In this document: positions 1 to 7,809 of the stretch, one piece after another
Layout: each line of letters opens with the position of its first letter
Position numbering within the stretch: position 1 is the stretch's first letter
Assembly: GCF_024300825.1 (NCBI RefSeq)
Contig: NZ_CP101323.1
Location: 2,914,001 to 2,978,000 of the forward strand
Direction: 5' to 3'
Source: Natronomonas gomsonensis
GTDB taxonomy: Archaea > Halobacteriota > Halobacteria > Halobacteriales > Haloarculaceae
DNA length: 64,000 bases
Notes under the pieces: model-generated
What the model saw: only the letters and a program-made list of their open reading frames with translations
Told to the model about the DNA's origin: nothing
The model's database searches: none
Made by a program: the position numbers and the translations under genes

Positions 1-27
1 ACTAAACTCCAAGCTACACACCTCAGT

Positions 28-450
28 ATGCCCCCAGCAGATTCCTCCCAGCAACAGACGGACGACTTCCATAGTCATCCGCCTATCCAGTGTGATGCGT
101 GCGAGTCTGCTCTCCACTCTAACAGAGGTCACACAGTATCCTACCTTCTCGTGGATCAGCTCACACTCCCCCTTGTTGGATGTAATGAACACCTGGAGCA
201 GTTCGCCTCTGTCTGCGGATTCACTACCGAGAATACAGCCGAACTCATAGAGCATCGGCCAGCCGGCGGTATCAACTGTCCTAGTTGCCACCTCGCACCC
301 CATAATCCAGATCAACCTGTCGTTCCGGTACAGGACGGAGCAGTGGCAATCATTGCCTGCCCTGAGCATCAAGTAGAGATCGTCGATCGGTTCCACACAG
401 GTCTTGATATACAACAGCAGCTAACTGCTTCTCTCGATACGCTACAATAG
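28..450 (+). CDS. Small cysteine-rich (zinc-binding-like) hypothetical protein
   Basis: 140-aa acidic protein with four cysteine/histidine motifs: CDAC near residue 22, GCNEH near 51, CPSC near 84 and CPEH near 110. The paired CxxC and CxxH spacing suggests one or two structural zinc sites. I see no signal peptide and no membrane segment. I do not recognise a named family; small CxxC proteins of this kind are common on haloarchaeal plasmids and in proviruses. It ends 3 bp before the convergent gene at 454. The ATG at 28 leaves only 27 bp of upstream sequence in the window, so the promoter cannot be judged. Confidence 0.6.
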   Translation: MPPADSSQQQTDDFHSHPPIQCDACESALHSNRGHTVSYLLVDQLTLPLVGCNEHLEQFASVCGFTTENTAELIEHRPAGGINCPSCHLAPHNPDQPVVPVQDGAVAIIACPEHQVEIVDRFHTGLDIQQQLTASLDTLQ

Positions 451-453
451 GCT

Positions 454-939
454 TCACATATTCTGATTTACACGGAATAGTATCTGGACCACGTGACGGG
501 CTTGCTCCCTGTATTCCTTCATCTCGTCTTTAGTGATGTTGGTCTCGATGGAGTGGGCTTCTGCGTTGGCGTTCTGCCAGAAAGCGTCTAGTTCGTTAAT
601 GAAGTCGCTGTCAAGGCCTCCAGAGCTATGCTGGAAGTCGTCGAGATTTTCCTCGAAGGTATTGATGAGATCGTTGAACGTCCTGGACCGCCGGTTTTCA
701 AGAAGGTAGTACAGATCAATCTCCTGCTTCCCGTACTGGTCCCGGAAAATGTCGATAAGGAGATTCTCTAAGAGCTTCCATACCAGGACGTACGTAGCGT
801 CGTTAATCCCGATACGGTTGCACTGGTTGATGTCCTCAACCAGATCCGGGTAGAACGTGCCCGGGACGTTGTCGATGTCGAGAAACCGTTCGGAGCGAAA
901 CGTAGAGTGGAGCACTCCTGTACCATGTTCCTCGTCCAC
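454..939 (-). CDS. Hypothetical protein, DUF4145/HEPN-like helical
   Basis: 161-aa, mostly helical protein. Its middle (LVWKLLENLLIDIFRDQYG) and end (ANAEAHSI, then HVVQILFRV) resemble helical domains annotated as DUF4145-like or HEPN-like in defence-associated proteins. That assignment is from memory of the pattern. A GTG codon at 939 is the annotated start. The first 33 bp overlap an opposing remnant reading frame (907-1107), which suggests the locus was assembled by rearrangement. No partner gene lies beside it. Function unknown. Confidence 0.5.
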   Translation of the reverse strand: MDEEHGTGVLHSTFRSERFLDIDNVPGTFYPDLVEDINQCNRIGINDATYVLVWKLLENLLIDIFRDQYGKQEIDLYYLLENRRSRTFNDLINTFEENLDDFQHSSGGLDSDFINELDAFWQNANAEAHSIETNITKDEMKEYREQARHVVQILFRVNQNM

Positions 940-1107
940 GAGGGGATCGAGACCTACGACGCCTCGTACTACGAGACGCAGCTTATCAAAGCGGTCGAGA
1001 GCGTGCTTTCACCGCTCGGGTGGGACCGATCCGACATTCGCCGGGAGCTCTCCGGTGAGAGGGACGCCGTTTTGAGCTCGTTCGGAGCCTCCAACGAACC
1101 TTCGTAG
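907..1107 (+). pseudogene. Possible C-terminal remnant of a family B DNA polymerase
   Basis: The frame reads YDASYYETQLIKAVESVLSP followed by LGWDRSDIRREL and a short tail to the stop at 1105-1107. This looks like the extreme C-terminus of haloarchaeal plasmid-type family B DNA polymerases, where a YDxxYY segment precedes AxESVLxPLGW. The frame stays open upstream of 907 but soon loses polymerase-like sequence and overlaps the start of the opposing gene, so the polymerase body is missing. It lies just behind orc1/cdc6, a common polB position on haloarchaeal replicons. The assignment rests on remembered motif similarity; a chance short ORF is the alternative. Confidence 0.4.
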
Positions 1108-1115
1108 TGGACACC

Positions 1116-1219
1116 ACCCCTGGTTTCCGTCGTTTCGATCCAACCCCACGTTTCCGACGTAATTTTCGACCCCCCTCGTTTCCGTCGTTTCCTCACGCCC
1201 ACCCCGGATTTCCGTCGTC
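1116..1219 (-). repeat. Four tandem origin-recognition-like boxes (type A)
   Basis: Four copies of a box reading, on the minus strand, close to ACGACGGAAACGTGGGG lie at about 1116-1134, 1143-1162, 1170-1189 and 1201-1219. All have the same orientation, at 27-31 bp spacing, immediately downstream of the orc1/cdc6 stop. The same box recurs at 2529, 2683, 3002 and 3067 around the AT-rich spacer upstream of that gene. The GGAAAC core followed by a G-run is the known architecture of haloarchaeal ORBs. Regular spacing close to three helical turns suggests cooperative initiator binding. Confidence 0.75.
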
Positions 1220-1245
1220 CGCATCCACTCAGTAGTAGGGGGTCA

Positions 1246-2478
1246 CTACTCGCGAGTCCAATCCTGCATCCGGCTGTCCTCGAGGATCGTTTCGCGGACG
1301 ACCTGGGGATCTTCGATGAGTCGGTTCTGGAGGTGGATGCCGCCCGCACTCCCCTTGTTGATCTTCTCGATTTCGACAACCCCGAGGAAGGCTTGCTCTT
1401 TCAGGATGTCGCGGAACCGGCGGACTGAGAGGATATCCATATCGAGATGGTTGCAGATGCGTTCGTACTGGTCGTACACCCGACTCGTGAGGAACGCATC
1501 GTCGTTGCTGTTGACACTCAGCTCCGTGAGCGCCAGCAACGCTGCCTTCGCCTGCGTGGGTGCGCCGTTCACGAGTTCTCTGAACCGGTCCTTTTCGGCG
1601 TGCTGCTGTGCCTGGCGGACGTGTTCCTCCGTCACCTGCTCTGCTCCGGCCTCGTAGGCGACCTCCCCGGCGTGGCGAAGAATGTCGATCGCCTTCCGAG
1701 CGTCACCGTGCTCCTGCGCGGCGAAGGCCGCCGAGAGCGGAATCACGTCCTCGGAAAGGACGCCGTCCTGGAAGGCGTCCTCACGGTTGAACATAATCTC
1801 CCGTAACTGGTTGGCGTCGTATGGCTTGAAGAACAGCTCCTTGTGCTGGAAGCTGCTTTTCACGCGCTCGTTCACGTTGTCGACGTACTGGATCTTGTTG
1901 CTGATCGCGATGACACCGACGCTACAGTCGATTTTTCCCGCCTCCTCAGCGCGCGAGAGCTTCATCAGCACGCTGTCGTCGTTCATCAGATCGATCTCGT
2001 CGAGGATGATGATCACAGAATCAAATTGGGCGTCGAGCGTCTTCCAGAGGAGTTTGTAGTATTTCGACGTACTGAGGCCGGTATGTGGGACGGAGATTCC
2101 AGTCGAAGATTCATCGTTCAGCTTCGCGGCCAGTGAGGAGATTGCTTGAGTCTCCGTGTTGTCTTCAGCACAGTCGATATACGCGGTTCCAATCTCGACG
2201 CCATCCTGAGCGGCATTCTTAGCTCGTTGGCAGACGTGTTTTGAAACGAGAGATTTACCGGTCCCAGTTTTCCCGTAGATCATCACGTTTTCCGGGGAGT
2301 ACCCGTGGACAGCACCGTTGAGACGTTTCGCGAGCTTCGAGATTTCCTCGTCGCGACCGACGATCCGGTCAGCCTCCGGCACGTGGCCGATTTTCAGGAG
2401 ATCCTTGTTCGCGAAGATGCGATGCCCGGATTCAAAGAGTGGATCGTCGACAGAACTGGGTGAAGAGTCGGGCGTCAT
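1246..2478 (-). CDS. orc1: Orc1/Cdc6 replication initiator (replicator A)
   Basis: 410-aa archaeal Orc1/Cdc6-type AAA+ initiator that would bind ORB repeats and help load the MCM helicase. Visible are Walker A GKTGTGKS at residues 69-76, Walker B IIILDEID at 156-163, a sensor-like region around GVIAISN, and a C-terminal winged helix from about residue 310 (TSRVYDQYERIC, then SVRRFRDIL). Length is normal for the family. The ATG at 2478 lies directly beside the origin region, which carries boxes on both sides of an AT-rich stretch, and four more boxes follow the stop. It differs clearly from the second Orc1/Cdc6 at 9697, so each probably recognises its own box type. Confidence 0.95.
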   Translation of the reverse strand: MTPDSSPSSVDDPLFESGHRIFANKDLLKIGHVPEADRIVGRDEEISKLAKRLNGAVHGYSPENVMIYGKTGTGKSLVSKHVCQRAKNAAQDGVEIGTAYIDCAEDNTETQAISSLAAKLNDESSTGISVPHTGLSTSKYYKLLWKTLDAQFDSVIIILDEIDLMNDDSVLMKLSRAEEAGKIDCSVGVIAISNKIQYVDNVNERVKSSFQHKELFFKPYDANQLREIMFNREDAFQDGVLSEDVIPLSAAFAAQEHGDARKAIDILRHAGEVAYEAGAEQVTEEHVRQAQQHAEKDRFRELVNGAPTQAKAALLALTELSVNSNDDAFLTSRVYDQYERICNHLDMDILSVRRFRDILKEQAFLGVVEIEKINKGSAGGIHLQNRLIEDPQVVRETILEDSRMQDWTRE

Positions 2479-3108
2479 TGAATATCACACGGTGTGAGCG
2501 GGGGGAGTATAAATCTAGTGGAGAACGCCACCCCACGTTTCCGACGTTCCTTGTCCGAAACCGGCGGTGAAATGCCGTCATTCGGTGGAATTGGATTGCT
2601 GACAATATAGCCGGGTTTCCGAAGTGAGATAGGAAACCCGTAGACGGAAGCGATGCGTTGTTGTCGAATCACGAACCCACACACCCCACGTTTCCGTCGT
2701 AATCACCGAACAGGTGGGGAGGGGACTCGAAGAAGACGTCCATAACGAGATACCAAAGACGAGAGCGGCCTAACCGTCCAATACTGGCCGTCTACAGAAG
2801 CAGCTGGAAAGGATCGTTTCATCTGAGGGGGTGAAGTACTTCGCCCCTTTCATAGCTGAAGTGCACTTAATGAGCGTTTCTCAGCTATGCTACTTTAATC
2901 TATGTGTCCCAGATATTAGTTCATCTCTAGATTGGTTCTAGGTCAACATAATTAGTGGTTGCATACCACTATCGTAGCCTCTCCCTACGCCGTCGTGGAG
3001 AAACGACGGAAATGCGGGGGGTGTGGTCCCTTCGAAATCAACGTCACCCCCTCCACCCACATCCAGTTACGACGGAAACGTGGGGTGGGTGTCCTCCCTC
3101 ACCGCGTT
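2479..3108. other. Replication origin A: inverted ORB boxes around AT-rich spacer
   Basis: This 630-bp gene-free stretch has the layout of a haloarchaeal origin. Boxes at 2529-2548 and 2683-2702 read CCCCACGTTTCC on the plus strand, while boxes at 3002-3022 and 3067-3087 read in the opposite sense (GGAAACGTGGGG, or GGAAATGCGGGG), so they face each other across an AT-rich segment of about 2860-2960. That segment begins with a 9-bp inverted repeat, CATAGCTGA at 2851-2859 and TCAGCTATG at 2881-2889. Another inverted repeat, CGGGTTTCC at 2612-2620 and GGAAACCCG at 2632-2640, carries box-like cores. The AT-rich part is the likely unwinding element. Confidence 0.8.
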
Positions 3109-3432
3109 TTACTCGTCCGGGTTGACCGGGCCCTTGTACTGAGAACGAATCTTCTCTCCCTCCCGCCACTGCCAGTAGTAGTAGCGATTGTCGTTGATTT
3201 CCTTGATCGTGATCGTCGCTTTGGCCGGGACGTCGTCCGGAAGATTGTCTGGTCGTTCTTCGACCTCTTCTTGATCTGCCGACTCCTCGAGACGGGCCTC
3301 TCGTTCCTTGTGCTCGGCGAGCGCCTCAGCGTACGTTGCAACGTCTCGAAGCTGCTTCGGGTCCGACTCGTTGAGCGTGTTGACGATCTCCGTCGGGAGG
3401 TTCGCCGGTGGGGTCGGGGGTTCGTAGGACAT
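3109..3432 (-). CDS. Origin-linked small conserved protein (A copy)
   Basis: 107-aa acidic protein. The first half is helical and charged, and the C-terminus contains ATITIKEINDNRYYYW and ends SQYKGPVNPDE. The same tail pattern (YKGPV near the end) occurs in the 112-aa protein at 11785, which also adjoins an origin. The two therefore look like members of one family linked to Orc1/Cdc6 replicators; some relatives are annotated DUF6788 (from memory). No enzyme motif is visible. The ATG at 3432 is preceded 14 bp upstream by an inverted repeat (3447-3487), which suggests autoregulation. A role in copy control, partition or origin regulation is possible but not shown. Confidence 0.7.
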   Translation of the reverse strand: MSYEPPTPPANLPTEIVNTLNESDPKQLRDVATYAEALAEHKEREARLEESADQEEVEERPDNLPDDVPAKATITIKEINDNRYYYWQWREGEKIRSQYKGPVNPDE

Positions 3433-3446
3433 CGGCTACTCTCGTG

Positions 3447-3487
3447 TTAACCAACACGGCCCACGAATCCATAGTTTTGTTGGTTAA
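3447..3487. promoter_or_regulatory. Inverted repeat TTAACCAACA / TGTTGGTTAA
   Basis: Perfect 10-bp arms at 3447-3456 and 3478-3487, separated by 21 bp, directly upstream of the small gene ending at 3109. Position and symmetry fit an operator or other protein-binding site. A related but different repeat (TCTTACCAAACA / TGTTTGGTAAGA) holds the equivalent place in the second replicator. Confidence 0.65.
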
Positions 3488-3570
3488 GACGATGGAGACG
3501 ACTCTCGTGCCTGCTGGCTGTAACACTACTCGAAACTTCTTTATATACAAGTTTCGTACTATGTTACACC

Positions 3571-4497
3571 GTGCTCCGGCGTATCGAACTCGAGGTCCTC
3601 GCCACGGTCGAACGCGGCGACACGATCTCCGAACTCGCGACGAAGCTCAACCACAGCGAGAGCTACCTCTCTCGTGCCGTCGCCGACCTCGTCGAAAAGG
3701 GACTCGTCTACACGGAACGCGACGGCCGCCGAAAACGAGTCATCCCGTCAGACGCTCGTGCCGTCGAGCTCTACCAGGACCTCGTCCGCCAGCACTCCCA
3801 CATCGACTTCCCCGAGCTGCTGACCGGGAAGACACTCGAGGTGCTGTACTACCTCGACCAGCCGCGAACCGTCTCCGAGATCGCCGACCGGAGCGACAAC
3901 TACCGCAACACGGTCAATCGGGTCCTCAAGCGGTTTCGCGACCGTGGTCTCGTCGGGACGGCCGACGGCCACTACGAGTTCAACGCCGACTTCGACCGCC
4001 TCCACGAGTTCGCCCGTGAACTCGCACACCATCTGCATCGCCAGTGCCTCGAAGCCGTCGCCCCGAAGGGCACGATTCTCTGGGAAGACTACGACGAATT
4101 CCTCGCGCAGGCCGAGACGGAGATCGACGCAGCGGCGTTCCACGAAACAGGCCTCGCTCGGTTCGCGGCCTTCGACCTCCAGTTCCTGCTCACTGGCCAT
4201 CGCTACTACTTCTACTCAGAGGATCTCGACGCAGTCTCGCCGGCGGAACTTTGTTGTCACACGCTACTGATCGACGACGGCAGCCGCCACCGTTCGTACT
4301 GTCTCCTTCTACTCAGCCAAGTCGACGTCGACGAGGAGGATCTCCGAGAGCAGGGGGCGAAGTATGGCCTCGAAGACGAAATCGACGCCTTGCTGCGCTA
4401 CCTCGAGACGCACGGCGAGGTCGACGACGACCGGCTCCCGGGGTGGGACGAGTTTCAGGAGTTGGCGGCTGAGTACGAGGTGCCACTACCACAGTAA
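3571..4497 (+). CDS. Winged-helix regulator, AbiEi-like antitoxin candidate
   Basis: 308-aa protein with two winged-helix segments: residues about 1-65 (TISELATKLNHSESYLSRAV) and about 90-130 (RTVSEIADRSDNYRNTVNRV). A C-terminal part of unknown fold follows. Haloarchaeal proteins of this type are usually encoded just before a DUF6036-type nucleotidyltransferase, and such a gene lies at 5878 on the same strand. The arrangement resembles AbiE-type toxin-antitoxin pairs, with this gene as the antitoxin and repressor. A GTG at 3571 is the likely start: a TATA-like TTTATATA lies at about 3540-3547, giving a leaderless spacing, and the ATG at 3561 is out of frame. A TnpB element now separates it from its partner. 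Confidence 0.75.
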   Translation: MLRRIELEVLATVERGDTISELATKLNHSESYLSRAVADLVEKGLVYTERDGRRKRVIPSDARAVELYQDLVRQHSHIDFPELLTGKTLEVLYYLDQPRTVSEIADRSDNYRNTVNRVLKRFRDRGLVGTADGHYEFNADFDRLHEFARELAHHLHRQCLEAVAPKGTILWEDYDEFLAQAETEIDAAAFHETGLARFAAFDLQFLLTGHRYYFYSEDLDAVSPAELCCHTLLIDDGSRHRSYCLLLLSQVDVDEEDLREQGAKYGLEDEIDALLRYLETHGEVDDDRLPGWDEFQELAAEYEVPLPQ

Positions 4498-5873
4498 GCT
4501 CACTACGGCCTATGGGTCGTAGTGTTCACCGTGGACTCCCGCTCTGGCCGAATCCGGCAGGGGCTTAACCCCGTTCGCGTTCAGCATCCCGGTGTTTAAG
4601 CGCACGCCTACGGGTGCGCCTCCTTCGCCACCAGTTTGGTTGCGAAGGAGTCGATAGCCGATGTTCTTCGCTGCGTTGTAGTCCGCGTGGTTCTCGTATC
4701 CACAGGACTGACAGCGGAAGGTGTCCCGCGACGGGCGGTTGTCCTCGTGGGTGAACCCACACGACGAGCACCGTCGGGACGTGTTCTTCGGGTTTACCTG
4801 CTTAACCTGAATCCCGCGTCCCTTGGCCTTGTACGAGACGTAGTCGTACAGGCGACGGAACGCCCACTCGTGGAACTTACGGGCATCGGGCACCCGACGG
4901 CGGATATCCGTCAAGTTCTCGAAGGCTATCACCCTGCAGCCATTTTCAACTGCCTCGTCTACGAGTTCGTTCGCGACACGGTGAAGATACTGCTTGAAGC
5001 GTCCCTTCTCCTTTCGCCCGACCGCTTGGACGTTCTCGTGGGCCCACCGCGACCCACACTCTTCGAGTGACTTGCGGCGTTGGACGTACTCCGTTCGCCA
5101 GTGGTTGAGTTCGTCGGCAGACCAGAACGCGCCAGTCGAGGTGACGGCGATGTTCTCAATCCCGAGGTCCACACCGAGAACCGTTCCGTTCTCGGCCGGT
5201 TTGGGATCGTCCACGTCCGCCTTTGTTCGGACGTGGAGATAGAAATCGCCACGGCGATAATGGAGTGTCGCACCAGCAGTCTCCCACTTGTTGCACTGCA
5301 GATATTCGGAGAAGGGCGTTTCACGGGTTACCTCGGGAATGACGTATTCGACAATGACGCGTCCATCGACGGTAGATAACGAGGCATGGTCGTCGTGGAA
5401 TGTGGCGTTGCGCTGGTTATATTCCACGAAGTGCGAGGTGAACGTGGGCAATGAAGCATACTCTCCCTTCGACCACTTCGCGACCACACTTTCGAGTGCG
5501 TCAACGGCGCGGTCGCGAGCCGACTGAACGTGGTTGCTGTGAAGCCGTGTCTGCTCGCGTAGTTCGTCGTAGGTCAGGTCGTGAAGGACGGACTTTCGGG
5601 TCTCGGCCCATTCGCCGTCCCACGCGGTATCTACGACATAGTTGGCGGCCCACCGAAACTCGTCGATAGTCTCGTGAAGCAGTTCCGCCTGCTCTTCGGT
5701 CACATCGAGTTTGACCGGAACAGTGCGGTGGACCTCCATACATATCACAAAACAACCTGTGATTAAAAGTATTAATAAGGTCTAGTGGGGGGTCAACTCT
5801 GCCATGGACTGTAAGGCGGCTCACGAGTGTCGGTTTTCTCCCTCACCCGTAGTCTCGGGCACTCCTATTGATC
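4498..5873 (-). mobile_element. Lone-TnpB insertion element (IS200/IS605 superfamily, IS1341 type)
   Basis: An element of about 1.38 kb inserted between the wHTH gene (stop 4497) and the nucleotidyltransferase gene (start 5878). It encodes only tnpB; no TnpA tyrosine transposase is present. Near the right end a perfect hairpin, CACTACG at 4501-4507 and CGTAGTG at 4518-4524, overlaps the tnpB stop. Near the left end is a small hairpin, CCCG at 5846-5849 and CGGG at 5856-5859. Subterminal hairpins are typical of this superfamily. Exact ends are estimated from the flanking gene boundaries. Without TnpA, movement would need a transposase in trans. Confidence 0.7.
4510..5748 (-). CDS. tnpB: RNA-guided endonuclease TnpB
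   Basis: 412-aa TnpB of the IS200/IS605 superfamily. The RuvC-like triad is visible as Asp194 (GVDLGIENIAV), Glu277 (IAFENLTDIR) and Asp356 (HADYNAAKNIG). A zinc ribbon uses Cys327, Cys330, Cys346 and Cys349 between the last two RuvC motifs. All catalytic and zinc residues are present, so the nuclease may be active. The fourth residue (MEVHRTVPVKLDV) is an equally good start. TnpB proteins are guided by an omega-RNA transcribed across the 3' end of the gene and the element's right end, which here would lie around 4500-4700 on the minus strand. Confidence 0.92.
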   Translation of the reverse strand: MICMEVHRTVPVKLDVTEEQAELLHETIDEFRWAANYVVDTAWDGEWAETRKSVLHDLTYDELREQTRLHSNHVQSARDRAVDALESVVAKWSKGEYASLPTFTSHFVEYNQRNATFHDDHASLSTVDGRVIVEYVIPEVTRETPFSEYLQCNKWETAGATLHYRRGDFYLHVRTKADVDDPKPAENGTVLGVDLGIENIAVTSTGAFWSADELNHWRTEYVQRRKSLEECGSRWAHENVQAVGRKEKGRFKQYLHRVANELVDEAVENGCRVIAFENLTDIRRRVPDARKFHEWAFRRLYDYVSYKAKGRGIQVKQVNPKNTSRRCSSCGFTHEDNRPSRDTFRCQSCGYENHADYNAAKNIGYRLLRNQTGGEGGAPVGVRLNTGMLNANGVKPLPDSARAGVHGEHYDP

Positions 5874-5877
5874 TACT

Positions 5878-6681
5878 ATGAGACCAACATTCGGACGTGA
5901 GTACATCGAGAACGAATTCCAGCGAATCGGAGACGGGCTATCTGAACCGCTCACGGTCTACCTGATCGGTGGTGGCGCGATGTCGCTGCGCGACCTCAAG
6001 GGAGCGACGAAAGATATCGACCTGGTCGTCCCAGATGGCGACGCGTACGGCCAGCTGTGGGCCGTCCTGATGGACCTCGGGTATGCGGAAGTTCAATCGC
6101 TGGATCCAGATTACCGGGCGCTGGGGGCGACGAGCTGCGTCGAAAACGACGATGGGTGTCGCCTCGACATCTTCAACCAGCAGGTCGCGAACAAGCTCGT
6201 GCTCACCGACGGGATGCGAGAGCGCAGCGAGCCGTTCCTCGACACGGATCGACTGACGGTCCGGCTAGTCAGCAACGAGGATATCTTCCTGTTCAAGGCG
6301 ATCGCAGGCCGCGATGACGACATCGAGGACATGAATATGCTCGTGCAGGCCGGCCTCGATTACGACGTCGTCCGGGCTGAACTCGAAGCCCAGATCGAAC
6401 GCCTGGGGGACGATCAGTTCGCCACGTTCGCGAATGAGGCCCTGGTCGAACTCGAGGAGCGGTACGGAGTGACCACACCGATCGAGGACCGCGTCCAGGA
6501 GCTCACGAACAGGTACTACCGGGGGCTCGAAGTCCTCCAGGCACTCGACGAGCCGATGGCCGTCGACGAACTGGCCGCCGAACTGGAGTTGGGCACCGAC
6601 GAGGTTCACGACCGGCTCGCGTATCTCTCAACGTTCGACCGGGCCCAACGAGATGGCGACACGGTCCGTCCTGTGGAGTAG
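5878..6681 (+). CDS. DUF6036/AbiEii-like nucleotidyltransferase (toxin candidate)
   Basis: 267-aa protein with a minimal nucleotidyltransferase signature: GGGAMS at 31-36, then KDIDLVV with Asp46 and Asp48 as the metal-binding pair. The C-terminal region is helical and acidic. The family is known as the partner of winged-helix proteins in AbiE-like modules, where the enzyme acts as toxin or nucleotidylates cellular targets. Its natural partner is probably the gene at 3571, now 1.4 kb upstream because of the TnpB element. The ATG at 5878 immediately follows the estimated element boundary, so it may have lost its native promoter or translational coupling. Confidence 0.8.
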   Translation: MRPTFGREYIENEFQRIGDGLSEPLTVYLIGGGAMSLRDLKGATKDIDLVVPDGDAYGQLWAVLMDLGYAEVQSLDPDYRALGATSCVENDDGCRLDIFNQQVANKLVLTDGMRERSEPFLDTDRLTVRLVSNEDIFLFKAIAGRDDDIEDMNMLVQAGLDYDVVRAELEAQIERLGDDQFATFANEALVELEERYGVTTPIEDRVQELTNRYYRGLEVLQALDEPMAVDELAAELELGTDEVHDRLAYLSTFDRAQRDGDTVRPVE

Positions 6682-6694
6682 CTCAATCGTCGCC

Positions 6695-6906
6695 CTACGG
6701 GGAAGGAAGGCGGCCGTCTGGTCGGGGAACGCGGCCCCGTTTGATCTCGTGATCGACGCGGCGCAGGTGCTTGCAGCCGCCTTCGGGTGAACGTTGCTGC
6801 CAGTCGGGGCAGGTACACGATTCGTCGATGATGTCGACTTCGTACCTATTGACGGACGCGGACTGACTTCGTAGCGACCACCTTTCGAGAGGAGCGAGAC
6901 ATCCAT
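6695..6906 (-). pseudogene. SWIM zinc-finger protein remnant, frameshifted
   Basis: The C-terminal frame reads RYEVDIIDESCTCPDWQQ and later GGCKHLRRV, which is the CxC...CxH pattern of SWIM fingers in small haloarchaeal proteins. The preceding residues lie in another frame: MDVSLLSKGGRYEV starting at 6906. Joining the two frames near 6867 restores a typical small SWIM protein, so one base appears gained or lost there. The remnant sits 32 bp beyond the 3' end of the wHTH gene at 6939. It is most likely nonfunctional unless the frameshift is a sequencing error. Confidence 0.65.
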
Positions 6907-6938
6907 CGACAGTCGACACCTCACGATGAAGAATTGAA

Positions 6939-7388
6939 TTAAAATCCAGTAGGGACTTGGTTTTGATTGAGGTCGACAGTTTTCGCATCGATTTTTGGAC
7001 GAGGCTTTTCAAGTAGTTCACAGAACCGCTCAGTATGTTCGAGGCGGTTGAACATCTCCTTGAGCGGGTCTGGCGAGAACATCTGATTACGCGTAAAAAC
7101 CGCTCGCGCTGTTTCGGTTAAATAATAATACAGTCGATTGTCCGAAGAAGACTGTCTAGTCGACGTAGCTGTCGCGAGAACGCCTACCTTGGCGAGTGTG
7201 TCGAGTCGTTCTTGGAGGGTTCCCTCTGAAGTTTCAGGATTCAGGATAATGAGTTCTTCAAGTGAGACAGTGCCTTTCGGATGTGCAACTAAATCCATAA
7301 TTAGTGGTGCATACCCTTCATCAGATCCGTACCGTTGAATCTCTGCCGCTGTATCTTTTGAGATTGAAGGGGAGTCACGAGATGCCAT
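6939..7388 (-). CDS. Winged-helix DNA-binding protein
   Basis: 149-aa protein with a winged-helix fold (ArsR/MarR-like): HPKGTVSLEELIILNPETSE, then TLQERLDTLAKVGVL and a wing ending LYYYLTETARAVF. The N-terminal RYGSDEGYAPLIMDL is typical of haloarchaeal HTH proteins. The ATG at 7388 lies downstream of an AT-rich stretch. Neighbours are a broken SWIM gene downstream and a gene-free region with an ORB box and inverted repeat upstream. The target is unknown; a plasmid-borne local regulator is most likely. Confidence 0.75.
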   Translation of the reverse strand: MASRDSPSISKDTAAEIQRYGSDEGYAPLIMDLVAHPKGTVSLEELIILNPETSEGTLQERLDTLAKVGVLATATSTRQSSSDNRLYYYLTETARAVFTRNQMFSPDPLKEMFNRLEHTERFCELLEKPRPKIDAKTVDLNQNQVPTGF

Positions 7389-7809
7389 TGGCTCTAAATA
7401 GTGCTAAGGTCTAGCAATGTATGAATATTCGGCCACCACATCACTTGCCCATCGAAGGTTCCGCTCCGCAGCTTCCATGGTCTTGACTTGGTTTGGCGAG
7501 TAACGCCAAAACCATCCCAAACCGATTGATACCCTCTAAGAAAGCACTACAGACAACCTGTGTAGTATTTTCTATTATTCCAGATGCTTTTTTACCTCCA
7601 TCGTTTCCGAAGCTTCTGCTGGCAAGCCGCCTAGCTCTTACCAAACATTAGCACGGACTACTGAGCACTATTTGGTAAGACACACTCAAGATGTAGGGCG
7701 CGTATCGGTCACCGGAACCCAATCGAATTGCTCCAGAAGTCCACTGAACCGGCAAAGGACTACCTTACGAGCGAACTGAGTGAGTAATCCTGCCGATTTG
7801 TGGTCATGT
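7389..7809. other. Gene-free region holding a type B box and inverted repeat
   Basis: About 420 bp with no convincing gene. At 7595-7620 is a type B origin box (minus-strand core CTTCGGAAACGATGGAGG). At 7636-7645 and 7671-7680 are the perfect arms TCTTACCAAA and TTTGGTAAGA, 25 bp apart. The same box-plus-repeat pair recurs at 9477-9562 and 11706-11782. Short open frames here merely cross these repeats and show no protein family signal. Confidence 0.6.

Noticed and set aside
2475-2684. 69-codon minus-strand frame upstream of orc1/cdc6
   Set aside because: It runs through origin boxes and an inverted repeat, overlaps the orc1/cdc6 start and resembles no protein.
7441-7644. 67-codon minus-strand frame
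   Set aside because: Its apparent SFGNDGGKK peptide is just a type B origin box translated; no promoter or family.
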